DNA of 18,610 nucleotides, taken from Litorimonas sp964435725 (lineage in GTDB: Bacteria > Pseudomonadota > Alphaproteobacteria > Caulobacterales > Maricaulaceae). The translations under genes were made by a program, and so were the position numbers. Below, one piece after another: positions 1-8,497 of the stretch. Every line of letters starts with the position of its first letter. The stretch's first letter is position 1. The stretch spans positions 1-18,610 of the forward strand of contig CAYTAJ010000044.1 in assembly GCA_964435725.1 (NCBI GenBank). The letters are read 5' to 3'. The notes under the pieces are model-generated. The model did no database searches, had not been told where the DNA came from, and worked only from the letters and a program-made list of their open reading frames with translations.

Positions 1-113
1 CCCGTGCCGGGCTCGCCTTTGATAAGGAGCGGACGTTCCAATGTAATCGCTGCATTCACCGCCATTTTCAGGTCTTGCGTCGCAACGTAATTCTTTGTGC
101 CTTCGAACTTCAT
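1..113 (-). CDS. MoxR-family AAA+ ATPase (5' end only)
   Basis: Only the first 37 codons are in the window; the gene runs off the left edge. The start is the ATG whose complement lies at 111-113, preceded on the minus strand by an AGAGGG ribosome site 4-5 nt away. The visible protein starts MKFEGTKNYVATQDLKMA and reaches a Walker A motif beginning GEPGTG at residue 33, just after a hydrophobic beta strand (RPLLIK). A short N-terminal region followed at once by this P-loop is typical of MoxR-type AAA+ ATPases. These act as chaperone-like ATPases, usually paired with a von Willebrand A-domain partner encoded next to them. The partner, if present, would lie outside the window. The gene is divergent from dksA with 189 bp between the start codons. 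The family call rests on the N-terminus alone, so a related CbbQ/NirQ-type AAA+ protein is not excluded. Confidence 0.75.
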   Translation of the reverse strand, partial: MKFEGTKNYVATQDLKMAVNAAITLERPLLIKGEPGT

Positions 114-157
114 AATACCCTCTCAATTGCGCGGTGTTTTAACGCCCTTATCGCTTA

Positions 158-169
158 GAACAAGTGTTC
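158..169. promoter_or_regulatory. Short dyad in the moxR-dksA divergent intergenic region
   Basis: GAACA-AG-TGTTC is a perfect 5-bp inverted repeat with a 2-nt centre, lying between two divergent start codons. It could be a repressor operator serving either gene. It resembles the Gram-positive LexA pattern (GAAC-N4-GTTC) more than the alphaproteobacterial one (GTTC-N7-GTTC), so no regulator is assigned. A chance dyad of this size is possible. Confidence 0.25.
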
Positions 170-202
170 ACAGATTTGTTTACGCAGTTCTGCATTGCGT
201 GA

Positions 203-231
203 TTGCACATCTGAATGACTCGCATTATGTA
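203..231 (+). promoter_or_regulatory. Candidate dksA promoter with an internal GANTC site
   Basis: TTGCAC at 203-208 is a possible -35 box, followed after 17 nt by TATGTA at 226-231 as a -10. Between them is GACTC (217-221), the recognition pattern of the alphaproteobacterial cell-cycle methylase CcrM. Transcription would start near 238 and leave a leader of about 65 nt. The -10 is a poor match, so this is a candidate only. The GACTCGC heptamer recurs at the equivalent place upstream of rpmF. Confidence 0.35.
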
Positions 232-302
232 GCCCACCATTGAGGGGAAACGTCGCTAAGAACGTATTCACGTTAACTTTAACATGTACCGGGGAGGTAT
301 TC

Positions 303-731
303 ATGGCAAAGGCAAAGAAGCCCGTAAAATTACCCGCCAATTATGAACCGTCTGACGACGAAGAGTTCATGAACCCAAAGCAGCAAGAGTATTTCCGCCA
401 AAAACTTTTGGCGTGGAAAGCTGATATTGTGGCCGAAACGCGCAACACCGTTGAGTTTCTGAAAGGCGAGAATGTCTCGCACCCGGATCCGGCGGATACA
501 GCTGCGGCCAATGCAGACCGTCAACTGGAACTGCGCACAAAAGACCGCCTGCGCAAGTTGGTTAACAAAATCGACAAAGCTCTAATGCGTATTGAAAATG
601 GCACTTACGGCTATTGCGAAGAGACTGGCGATCCTATCCGCCTCAAACGTCTCGACGCACGACCCATCGCAACGCTCTCTATCGAAGCGCAAGAAATGCA
701 CGAACGCGGAGAGCGTTTGCAGGCGGGTTAA
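303..731 (+). CDS. dksA: DksA-family RNA polymerase-binding transcription factor, single-cysteine type
   Basis: The product has 142 residues. DksA binds the secondary channel of RNA polymerase and, with ppGpp, adjusts transcription of rRNA and amino-acid genes. The long helical hairpin spans about residues 24-100. Its tip is DPADTA, with the two acidic tip residues D62 and D65 and the following A67 matching the family's functional tip. The C-terminal globular part (YGYCEETGDPIRLKRLDARP) keeps only C105 of the usual four zinc cysteines; T108, S126 and A129 fill the other places. Single-cysteine DksA proteins that do not need zinc are known in alphaproteobacteria, so this is not a defect. The ATG at 303 is chosen because GGGGAGG lies just upstream and the family begins there; an in-frame ATG at 240 lacks a ribosome site. 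A strong terminator follows the stop codon. Confidence 0.93.
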   Translation: MAKAKKPVKLPANYEPSDDEEFMNPKQQEYFRQKLLAWKADIVAETRNTVEFLKGENVSHPDPADTAAANADRQLELRTKDRLRKLVNKIDKALMRIENGTYGYCEETGDPIRLKRLDARPIATLSIEAQEMHERGERLQAG

Positions 732-758
732 GTCATTGCCTAATATAGGTTTGAAATG

Positions 759-781
759 GCCCGCTTTATGCGGGCTTTTTT
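759..781. terminator. Intrinsic terminator of dksA, possibly shared by the convergent hydrolase gene
   Basis: GCCCGC (759-764), loop TTTAT, GCGGGC (770-775), followed by T776-T781. The perfect 6-bp GC-rich stem with a T run is a rho-independent terminator on the plus strand. It sits between dksA and the end of the minus-strand hydrolase gene, whose stop codon (complement of 780-782) overlaps the T run. On the minus strand the run after the hairpin is AT-poor, so termination in that direction is less certain. Confidence 0.85.
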
Positions 782-2001
782 AGTCTATCGTATCCAAAAC
801 CGCTGCTGTAAAAGCAGGGCCATCAAAATAATTACCCCGCCAATCATAACCTCGCCGCACAATAACGACATCATCTTCTGGAACGATAACTACAAACTGA
901 CCGCGATTGCCGAGAGCGGCATAGGTTCCATTCGGAACTCCGGGATAGTTTTCATAGCGCCAGAATTGCGCGCCATAACCGCGCCCTGCTTCATTGGCTT
1001 TGTCACCTTGTCTATTGGCGGGTTGGGCGGAGGCTTTTGCAGCCACATAATCAGACCAGCCTTCGGGTAAAATGCGTTCTCCTTCCCAAACGCCGTCGTT
1101 TAAATAGAGAAGACCTAAGCGCGCGAGGTCTCGAGATGTCGTCCAGACTTGGCTTGAGAGTACGAAATCGCCGTCCCAATCGACCTCGGGATAGGTGTTA
1201 TACATACCAATTTTATGCAGCAGAGCCTTGAAAGGATATTGCAGGTAGCGGCGGTCATTATCCATAGCTTCGCGTAAGGCTCGTAACGCCAACATGGTAT
1301 CATTATTGGCATAACGCCACCGTGTGCCCGGAGGCGCTTCCAGCGGGTTTTGCGTGGCATTTTGAACAACTAACCCGCCGCCAAAGTAAACCGCATCCGT
1401 TCGGTTGCCTGCGGGATCGCTGTTAAGCCCACTCGTCATATGGAGTANNNNNNNNNNNNNNNNNNNNNNNNNNNNNNNNNNNNNNNNNNNNNNNNNNNNN
1501 NNNNNNNNNNNNNNNNNNNNNNNNNNNNNNNNNNNNNNNNNNNNNNNCTTGTGGAAAGGGATTATTCGGAACCACATCACCCATAGGCCAAGCCAAAGTC
1601 GTCGGGTCAGTTTTGAGTTTTTTAAACTTCACCTTTGGCAGGTTTTTAATGAAATCTGCGGAGGCCCCTTGAGGCAAAGCGGTGCACCCTAAATGCGGTC
1701 GCCAAGCCGCAATACGGGGTGGCATATCATCGGCGAAAGACACGCTAACATAATTTTCGACTGCGTTAATTGCAGTCGGCCCAACTTCGGAAATCGGTTT
1801 TTTGTAATCGCTGTAGATGTTATCTAATTCGTCCTGGGCAATTTGTTCTTTTGACTTTTTACCATTGAAGGTCGCCGAGCAGGTGAACATGGCTTTATAG
1901 CCTGCGGCCAGAGCCAGCTCTTGTCGTGTTGAACTTTCTTCCTGCGCTAAAGCAGAAAAGGAAAGAGAGGTGCAGATTGCGACACAAGTAAAAAATCTCA
2001 T
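780..2001 (-). CDS. Secreted serine hydrolase of the beta-lactamase/class C-like family, interrupted by an assembly gap
   Basis: The gene starts at the ATG complement of 1999-2001, preceded by AGGGA. The N-terminal piece begins with a signal peptide (MRFFTCVAICTSLSFSALA, cleavage likely before QEE), so the enzyme is exported. About 150 residues are readable before the 100-N gap, ending PMGDVVPNNPFPQ. After the gap the frame resumes at LHMTSGL, a hallmark of this fold. It continues through RYANND, which contains the YxN second catalytic motif, a GERILPEGW segment, and ALGNRGQF, which occupies the place of the third motif (H/KxG). The SxxK nucleophile motif normally lies just before LHMTSGL and is therefore inside the gap. 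The two pieces are in different frames across the nominal 100 N, as expected when the gap length is arbitrary. The substrate cannot be told; esterase, amidase or penicillin-binding-like activities all occur in this family. Confidence 0.8.
1448..1547. other. Assembly gap (100 N) inside the serine hydrolase gene
   Basis: Exactly 100 N, a conventional placeholder for a gap of unknown size. Unlike the second gap, the flanking sequences share no visible overlap, so real sequence is missing. From the family architecture I infer that about 90-100 residues, including the SxxK motif, are lost. Confidence 0.97.
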
Positions 2002-2017
2002 CGTTAATTCCCTAAAA

Positions 2018-2042
2018 TAAAAAAGCGGGCTTTCGCCCGCTT
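2018..2042 (-). terminator. Intrinsic terminator after the downstream DUF885 gene
   Basis: On the minus strand the sequence reads AGCGGGC, loop GAAA, GCCCGCT, then TTTTTATTTT. The 7-bp GC-rich stem with a GNRA-type tetraloop and long T run lies just after the stop of the DUF885 gene and just before the start of the serine hydrolase gene. It should separate the DUF885 pair from the hydrolase, apart from any read-through. Confidence 0.9.
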
Positions 2043-2048
2043 CTAAAC

Positions 2049-3911
2049 CTAGCTGCCTTTTGTTTCCGCAATATAAGCATCAACCTGATCCGCGAGCATA
2101 TCGAGTGGCATGGGCCCGTTTGCGAGAATGACATCGTGGAAATCCCGAATGTCATATTTGTCGCCGAGTTCAGTTTCCGCTTTAGCACGTAGCTCGAGAA
2201 TTTTGTTCATCCCGATTTTATAGGCCGTCGCTTGCCCCGGCATAACGATGTAACGCTCGATGGCTTTTATACAATCACCTTCGGGGTTGGGCGTATTATC
2301 GACAAGATATTGAATGGCTTTCTCGCGTGACCATTTCTTATCGTGCAGGCCTGTATCGACAACCAAACGCGCCGCACGCCATAACTCCATCGCTAAGCGA
2401 CCAAAGTCAGAATATGGGTCTTGGTAAAAACCCATCTCTTTGGGCAGGTATTCGGTGTAGAGGCCCCAACCTTCGGTATTGGCGGTGTAACGGCCGAACT
2501 TACGGAAATTGGGAACGCCTTCCAGCTCTTGCGAAATCGTAATCTGGAAATGATGTCCGGGAATGCCTTCGTGATAAGCAAGGGCTTCCATTTGATAGGT
2601 CGGCATATCCTCCATCCGGTAGAGATTTGCGTAGTAATATCCGGGGCGAGATCCATCTATCGCCGGTCGCGAGTAAAAGGCTTTACCAGCACTTTGCTCA
2701 CGGAAGGCTTCAACAGCGCGCACTTCCATACCGGCTTTGGGTTTAATATTGAAATAATCATCGACCTTGGTTTTCATAATGTCGATGTATTCTGTGGCTT
2801 CTGTAAGGTAACGCTCGCGCCCGCCGTCATCGAGATAGTAAAATTGCGGGTCAGTGCGCATAAATTCGAAAAACTCTTGTAGCGTGCCCTTAAATTCGAC
2901 CTTCTTCATAATATCGCGCATTTCGCTATGGATGCGCGCCACTTCGGATAAGCCGAGGTCATGGATTTCGGTTGGTGTCATATCCGTGGTCGTCATTTGA
3001 CGCAGACGGTAAGCATAAAAATCATCGCCATCGGGGAGCTTCCAAACGCCGTCCTCTGTTGTTGCGCTTTCATATTGACGTTCCATTTCCGCCAATAGGC
3101 GCTCATAGGCCGGGCCAACATTTTCCTGCAGAGCTGTAATCGCTGCCGTGTAAAGGGCTTCACGCTTTTCGTCAGATAAGTCGAGCTTATCCGTTTTCGT
3201 TTTAAAATCATTCAGCATCAGATTGAGTTTATCCGTGTCCTCAAAGGGTGCGCCTGACATGATATTGCCAATGTCACGGAACAAATGCGGGTAAACGAAT
3301 TTTGGTGGGGCGATGCCTTTGTCAAAACTATTGGCCGACATTTCAACGACAGGGTCGAGTTTGTCTCCGACTTTTTGCAAACGCGCGACATAGGCTTCCG
3401 CATCTTCGACTGTATCAATGCGGTGATTGTTCAGAAGGAAAGTCGGAATACCTGAATGCACGCCAAACATTTGATTGAATGGATATTGATAATCATACCA
3501 GTCTTGACCTTCAAAAGACCGCTCAGCCTGATCAATGAAAATATCATAAGAGAGCTTGCCTTGTTCATTTAAATCGTCGCGGTTGAAATTCGCTTTCATT
3601 TCCTCAACGGCTTGACGGCGACGATCGAGCTCTTCGAGATAGAAAGTTTTGGACATGTCATTCCACTCATCCATGCGCTTTTTAATACCGCGCGCGGCCA
3701 GCGTTTCCGGATAACGCTGAATACGGGCGTCGTCATATTCGGCAAACCAATCATTCAATCGTTCATTGATATCTTTGGTTTCAGCGATTTTTTCTATGGT
3801 GTTCGCAGCTGTATTTTGCGCTGTGTTTGTTGCTGTTTTAGCATCTTCACCTGAGCAGGCCGTTAAAACTAACAAGCTTGCGCTCAATAGAATTGATTTC
3901 GTGAATTTCAT
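2049..3911 (-). CDS. DUF885-family lipoprotein, putative metallohydrolase (copy 2 of a tandem pair)
   Basis: The product has 620 residues. It begins with a lipoprotein signal (MKFTKSILLSASLLVLTAC, lipobox LTAC, lipidated C19), followed by an acidic, Ala/Thr-rich spacer, so it should be anchored in the cell envelope. The core matches the DUF885 family. YHEGIPGHHFQ carries H447, E448, H453 and H454, and TEGWGLYTEYLPKEMG about 35 residues later supplies conserved acidic residues. The layout resembles zinc metallopeptidases with a HExxx(x)H helix and a downstream glutamate, but catalytic activity is inference. The C-terminus has the conserved RYIVMPGQATAYKIGM and HDVILANGPMPL blocks. The ribosome site is AGAGGA, 7 nt before the ATG. 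Only 30 nt separate it from the upstream paralogue, so the two probably share a transcript. A strong terminator follows. Substrate unknown. Confidence 0.88.
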   Translation of the reverse strand: MKFTKSILLSASLLVLTACSGEDAKTATNTAQNTAANTIEKIAETKDINERLNDWFAEYDDARIQRYPETLAARGIKKRMDEWNDMSKTFYLEELDRRRQAVEEMKANFNRDDLNEQGKLSYDIFIDQAERSFEGQDWYDYQYPFNQMFGVHSGIPTFLLNNHRIDTVEDAEAYVARLQKVGDKLDPVVEMSANSFDKGIAPPKFVYPHLFRDIGNIMSGAPFEDTDKLNLMLNDFKTKTDKLDLSDEKREALYTAAITALQENVGPAYERLLAEMERQYESATTEDGVWKLPDGDDFYAYRLRQMTTTDMTPTEIHDLGLSEVARIHSEMRDIMKKVEFKGTLQEFFEFMRTDPQFYYLDDGGRERYLTEATEYIDIMKTKVDDYFNIKPKAGMEVRAVEAFREQSAGKAFYSRPAIDGSRPGYYYANLYRMEDMPTYQMEALAYHEGIPGHHFQITISQELEGVPNFRKFGRYTANTEGWGLYTEYLPKEMGFYQDPYSDFGRLAMELWRAARLVVDTGLHDKKWSREKAIQYLVDNTPNPEGDCIKAIERYIVMPGQATAYKIGMNKILELRAKAETELGDKYDIRDFHDVILANGPMPLDMLADQVDAYIAETKGS

Positions 3912-3941
3912 TACGCGTCCTCTTTTTAATTGTTGTTGGGA

Positions 3942-5795
3942 TTAGTTACGTTTCTTCTCAGTGATCCAATCATCCACTAGCTGTTCTAAAACAGCAAGTG
4001 GCACAGAACCATTGGCCAAAATGACATCGTGGAATTGAGCGATGTTGAAATCATCACCTAATTCATCTTCCGCTTTTTTCCGGAGTTCCTGAATTTTAAT
4101 CATCCCGATTTTGTAAGCTGTCGCTTGCCCTGGCCAGACGATATATCGGTCAATCTCTGCCCGAATGTCACCTTCCGGGTTGGCGATATTGGCAAGGTAA
4201 TATTGCACGGCTTCTTCCCGCGTCCATTTTTTTGCATGAATGCCCGTGTCCACAACAAGACGAGCCGCACGGAAAATCTCCATCGATAATCGCCCGAAAT
4301 CAGAATAGGGATCTGTGTAAAGGCCAAGCTCGCTAGGGACACTCTCCGCATAAAGCGCCCAGCCTTCGATGTAAGCGGTATGCCCACCCAGCGTTCTGAA
4401 TTTCGGCAGACCTTGTAATTCTTGGGCGAGGGCGATTTGCATATGATGCCCGGGGATACCTTCATGATAGGCCAGCGCTTGCTGAAGGTATTTTGGTTGC
4501 TCGCGTACATCTTTGAGGTTGATATAATAAGTGCCGGGTCGAGAGCCATCGATAGCAGGGCTGTTATAAAAGGCACCAAAGGCTGTGTCTTCACGGAAAG
4601 GTTCAACGCGCTTTACCACCATATCGGCTTTGGGCTTTGTTATAAAAAGAGTGTCCAGGCGACCACGCATATCGTCAATAATGGCTGTAGCATCCGCCAT
4701 ATAAGCGTCGCGCCCTGCATCTGTATTGGGGTAGCTAAATTGCGGGCCAGTCCTGAGGAAGTCGAAGAACTCGCGTAAGCTGCCCTCAAATCCAACTTGT
4801 TCCATGATGGCGCGCATCTCATCTTGAATGCGTGCGACCTCCGCCAATCCAATGTCGTGAATCTCATCGGCCGTCATGTCTGTAGTCGTGTAATGTTTCA
4901 GGCGCGCCGCGTAATACTCTTCGCCGCGAGGTAGCTTCCAAGCGCCGTCTTCATTATTCGCTTTTGCTTTATGGGCCGCGAACATTGAAATCAGGTTTTC
5001 ATAGGCGGGTTTGACGGATGTCAGAAGCGCATTTTGCGCATCAGCTTTGAGCGCGTCTTTTTCAGTTGCGCTTATCTCGAGAGATTCGATCTTATTTTTA
5101 ATATCCGTCCAGAGAGGGCTGTCTGTTTCACTATTTTCAAATGGAGCGCCTGTAATAACATTTTGAGACGCTGAGCTGATTTTATCATAAACGAATTTCG
5201 GCAGGATAACGCCTGTCTCAAATTGCGCTTGAGCGCGATTGGCAGCTTGACCGAGATAATCGTCAAATTGGTTCAAGCGCGAGATGTAAGCCTTTATATC
5301 CTCGACCGTCTCAACCCGATGGAAGTTAATCATAAAAGCGGGCAAACTACTATGTGGGCCACTCATATGGGTGAACACATAATCATGGTCAGCAAATCCA
5401 TGCGTCGCCAATTGATCTTCAATATCAAATTCATAAAGGCGATAAGAGAGGCGTGTTTGTGGGTCGAGTCGGTCAATATCAAATCGCGTACGCATTTCTG
5501 TCAGCCAGGCCTGTTTAAGCGCAGCGTCTTCATCCAAAGCCATTTCGGAGATATCGTCTAATTTGTCCTTATTGGTATCCAGCCCCAAATAGGTTTGCCC
5601 CATGGGAGAACGCGCTAATTCATCTTGGTAGCGTTCTTCAAACCAGGCGTTCAAGGCCGCGCTTTCCTGTTTTACCAATGTCTCGCGAGCCGGGACATCT
5701 GATGAAGGGAGGCACGCCGTCAAAGACAGGCCGGAGCCTGTCAGTGCGAGAGCCATAATAAAAGTTTTAGAGAAATGGGACGTTTTGGAAATCAT
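3942..5795 (-). CDS. DUF885-family lipoprotein, putative metallohydrolase (copy 1 of a tandem pair)
   Basis: The product has 617 residues and is a close paralogue of the next gene. With the start at the complement of 5793-5795 it opens with MISKTSHFSKTFIMALALTG and a lipobox SLTAC (C28). That gives a normal lipoprotein signal and a length matching the paralogue. Longer in-frame starts (up to 5939) would put about 48 polar residues before the signal and overlap cckA, so they are rejected. The signature YHEGIPGHHMQ begins at H444, followed by IEGWALYAESVPSELG, RYIVWPGQATAYKIGM and HDVILANGSVPL, all aligned with the second copy. The whole protein is mature envelope domain with no extra modules. 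It is the first gene of the pair, and its promoter should lie in the 92-bp region shared with divergent cckA. Metal-dependent hydrolysis is inferred from the motif only. Confidence 0.87.
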   Translation of the reverse strand: MISKTSHFSKTFIMALALTGSGLSLTACLPSSDVPARETLVKQESAALNAWFEERYQDELARSPMGQTYLGLDTNKDKLDDISEMALDEDAALKQAWLTEMRTRFDIDRLDPQTRLSYRLYEFDIEDQLATHGFADHDYVFTHMSGPHSSLPAFMINFHRVETVEDIKAYISRLNQFDDYLGQAANRAQAQFETGVILPKFVYDKISSASQNVITGAPFENSETDSPLWTDIKNKIESLEISATEKDALKADAQNALLTSVKPAYENLISMFAAHKAKANNEDGAWKLPRGEEYYAARLKHYTTTDMTADEIHDIGLAEVARIQDEMRAIMEQVGFEGSLREFFDFLRTGPQFSYPNTDAGRDAYMADATAIIDDMRGRLDTLFITKPKADMVVKRVEPFREDTAFGAFYNSPAIDGSRPGTYYINLKDVREQPKYLQQALAYHEGIPGHHMQIALAQELQGLPKFRTLGGHTAYIEGWALYAESVPSELGLYTDPYSDFGRLSMEIFRAARLVVDTGIHAKKWTREEAVQYYLANIANPEGDIRAEIDRYIVWPGQATAYKIGMIKIQELRKKAEDELGDDFNIAQFHDVILANGSVPLAVLEQLVDDWITEKKRN

Positions 5796-5887
5796 GCGTC
5801 TGCCTAGCATAAGGTTCGACAAAATATATAGTACGATTTCATCGATTTTGGACGACCCACACGCATAATTATTGTTAGGGTTAGCAG

Positions 5888-8458
5888 ATGGACAATGTGA
5901 TTCGCCCCATAGATCAGAGCGTAAATGAGTCCACATCACGCCCCGCGTGGATGTGGAACGGCTTAGTTGTTGTCTTGGGACTAGTTGTTATAGCGGCTTT
6001 CATCATCGCCGCTATGCACGCTTCAACACTTGGTTGGGCCGGTTTTGCATTTCTGGGCGGATTAGGGGCTGTTGCTCTTTTGGGTGTCTTAGGCCTCATT
6101 TCATCACGTCGTCTGCAGGGCTTGAGTGACCGCCGGGCCTCGAATCGTGACTCAATTTACAGTGAAGCGTTTTTCGAGGGTGCCGAACCGCTTTTGGTTG
6201 TAAAAGACGGTAAGCCTGTACATGCTAATAAAGCCTATTTTGATCTCGCAAAATATCTCGGCGTAGAAACTTTGGGCGATACACCACCGTCTGTTGATAG
6301 GCTTTTCTCCGGCGCTGAAAATGAAGTGTCCTCTGTTTTGTTCCGACTGCATCATATGGAAACCGGATGGAAGCAGGCAGAAGAAACCATTAATTACCTG
6401 ACGCCCATAGGCGGTCTGCGCCGTTATCGATTTAATGTGAAGCGAATAGGCGGGTCGGACCAAAACTATCTCTGGCAAATTACAGATATTACGCCGGACC
6501 GTTCCGCCCTCGATGCGATGATGACGCATGCGCCTGTCGGGCTTTGCTCTGTCACACAAGATGGTAAAGTGTTGGCCATGAACCCTGTTTTGGAACGGTG
6601 GTTAGGGCATGAAGGAGAGCCCCGTCCGGAAAGACTTAAGGAATTTGTCGAAAACCCTGAGAGCCTGTTGGATAGTCCGGCGACGATTGGTCGTACGGTG
6701 CGAACGGATACGCGATTGATAACGCGCAAAGGCGTTGTGACGCCAACGGTTATGGTTGGGGTTTGGGATACGCTGGATAGCGGTGAAATGGTTTGCCAGG
6801 TTGCGCTTTACGGTCATTCTTCATTATCACAAAGCTCAGTAGGTGAGCGGGCGTCTTCCTCAGGGAGAGATATATTAAGTGAGCAACAATTGGCAGGATT
6901 TGCGTCCGCCCCTGTCGGCATGTTGGAGCTTAAGTTGAGCAGTCGGACATCTCCTTTATCCTCGGCCAAGATTGTGAGTGCCAACTCAGCCTTTGAGCGC
7001 ATGAGCGAAGGTTTGGGTGTAGATAGCAAAACGCTTGCAGATATATTCGTTGATAAGGGAGGTGAAAGCCGTTTCTTAGAGCGGAATTCAGAGCAATGTG
7101 ATCCGGACAAGCCTTTTGACGTAGTTTTAGCAGGCCAAAAAGCTCTGCCCGTGAGTGTTTATATTGTTACGGATGGTGAGCTGGATAATCCACTCGCTGA
7201 TAGTGTGGTTGAGAAAACGGTTTGGGCTTTCTTAGTGGATGTCAGCGCGCGAAAATCTCTTGAGGATCAGTTGATACAAAGTCAGAAAATGCAAGCGATT
7301 GGTCAATTGGCGGCTGGCGTTGCGCATGACTTTAACAATCTTCTGACAGCAATACGCTTGAATACAGATGAACTTTTACAGCGCCATCCTGTAGGGGATC
7401 CGTCTTATCCGGAGCTGCAAAATATCAATGCGACTGGTGCCCGTGCCGGCGCTTTGGTGAAAAAGCTTTTAGCCTTTTCGCGTAAACAAACGCGTCGGAT
7501 GGAGGTCCTCTCTATTACCGATACTTTGTCTGATATGGTTGTGACCTTGCGTCAAACATTGGGAGAGAAGGCGAAGCTCGTCATGGTGCATGGGCGTAAT
7601 CTCCCGCCTGTTATGGCAGATAAGAGCCAGATTGATACGGTTCTAATGAATCTCTGCGTGAATGCACGGGATGCCATGGCGGAACAAGGCGGTGGTACGA
7701 TTACAGTCAAAAGTGCCGAGTTACGTCGCCAAGACATAAATGATGCGGCCTTGCTGGATGCTTTGACGGATTTACCCGGCGATCATTTCGTGACGATTGA
7801 AGTCTCTGACACCGGCACAGGTATGAGTGATGAGGTGAAAGCCAAAATTTTTGAGCCCTTCTTTACCACGAAAGAGCAAGGTAAAGGAACAGGATTGGGG
7901 CTTGCGACCGTTTATGGGATTGTTCAACAAACAGGCGGACATTTGGATGTTCAAAGCGAGCTTGGCGTCGGTACAACCTTCCGGATTACTTTACCCGCCG
8001 CCGATGCCAAAACCATCGCAGCAGAGGCTGAACACGTCAAAGATGCGCCTGCACCGGAAGTGCGTAAGCCGTCTGATCTCGCGGGGCAGGGGACGATCCT
8101 CTTTGTTGAAGACGAGGCAAGCGTGCGCGTGATTGCAGCTAAATCCATGCGTAAGCGTGGTTATACCGTTGTTGAAGCTGAGGATGGGGAAGAAGCTTTG
8201 GAAATTCTCGAAGACGGCGACCACGTCTTTGACATGATGATTTCCGATGTGGTGATGCCGGGCATGGATGGCCCTACGCTTTTGAAAGAAGGGCGCTCGC
8301 TATTAGGAGATGCCAGAATCGTCTTTATTTCGGGTTATGCAGAGGAGCAATTCTCTGATCTTTTATCAGAAGAACCCGATGTAACCTTCCTGCCAAAGCC
8401 ATTTACGCTGGCGCAACTCGCTGAAAAAGTGAAGGCGGAGATAGGCGATGCACAGTAA
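5888..8458 (+). CDS. cckA: CckA-type hybrid sensor histidine kinase/phosphatase
   Basis: The product has 856 residues. In alphaproteobacteria CckA autophosphorylates, passes phosphate to its own receiver domain and then via ChpT to the cell-cycle regulator CtrA (and CpdR). It can also run in reverse as a phosphatase. Visible domains in order are two membrane segments (about 24-45 and 50-71), a PAS region from about 95, more PAS-like sequence to about 450, then HisKA with the H box VAHDFNNLL (phospho-acceptor H480). The HATPase domain has N box NLCVNARDAM (N592), G1 box DTGTGM, and FEPFFTTKEQGKGTGLGL. The C-terminal receiver contains VEDE, SDVVMPGMDG with phospho-acceptor D787, and the conserved K of LPKPF. 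This H-D hybrid layout with two N-terminal helices fits CckA specifically. AGGG lies about 10 nt before the ATG. The gene is divergent from the DUF885 pair and followed by recA. Confidence 0.9.
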   Translation: MDNVIRPIDQSVNESTSRPAWMWNGLVVVLGLVVIAAFIIAAMHASTLGWAGFAFLGGLGAVALLGVLGLISSRRLQGLSDRRASNRDSIYSEAFFEGAEPLLVVKDGKPVHANKAYFDLAKYLGVETLGDTPPSVDRLFSGAENEVSSVLFRLHHMETGWKQAEETINYLTPIGGLRRYRFNVKRIGGSDQNYLWQITDITPDRSALDAMMTHAPVGLCSVTQDGKVLAMNPVLERWLGHEGEPRPERLKEFVENPESLLDSPATIGRTVRTDTRLITRKGVVTPTVMVGVWDTLDSGEMVCQVALYGHSSLSQSSVGERASSSGRDILSEQQLAGFASAPVGMLELKLSSRTSPLSSAKIVSANSAFERMSEGLGVDSKTLADIFVDKGGESRFLERNSEQCDPDKPFDVVLAGQKALPVSVYIVTDGELDNPLADSVVEKTVWAFLVDVSARKSLEDQLIQSQKMQAIGQLAAGVAHDFNNLLTAIRLNTDELLQRHPVGDPSYPELQNINATGARAGALVKKLLAFSRKQTRRMEVLSITDTLSDMVVTLRQTLGEKAKLVMVHGRNLPPVMADKSQIDTVLMNLCVNARDAMAEQGGGTITVKSAELRRQDINDAALLDALTDLPGDHFVTIEVSDTGTGMSDEVKAKIFEPFFTTKEQGKGTGLGLATVYGIVQQTGGHLDVQSELGVGTTFRITLPAADAKTIAAEAEHVKDAPAPEVRKPSDLAGQGTILFVEDEASVRVIAAKSMRKRGYTVVEAEDGEEALEILEDGDHVFDMMISDVVMPGMDGPTLLKEGRSLLGDARIVFISGYAEEQFSDLLSEEPDVTFLPKPFTLAQLAEKVKAEIGDAQ

Positions 8459-8497
8459 AGTCAATGTAAATCAATGGGTTATAGAAAAATGAAATTT

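Noticed and set aside
271..283. Possible CtrA site before dksA (two TTAA close together)
   Set aside because: The two TTAA elements are 2 nt apart, not 7, so the CtrA pattern is not met.
240..302. Upstream in-frame extension of dksA (ATG at 240)
   Set aside because: The added residues have no DksA homology, and a strong ribosome site sits just before the ATG at 303.
2421..2882. Plus-strand open frame of 153 codons opposite the DUF885 gene
   Set aside because: It is a shadow of a well-supported gene, with no ribosome site or homology recognised.
5796..5939. Longer N-terminus for the first DUF885 protein
   Set aside because: It would bury the lipoprotein signal behind about 48 residues, overlap the start of cckA and exceed the paralogue's length.
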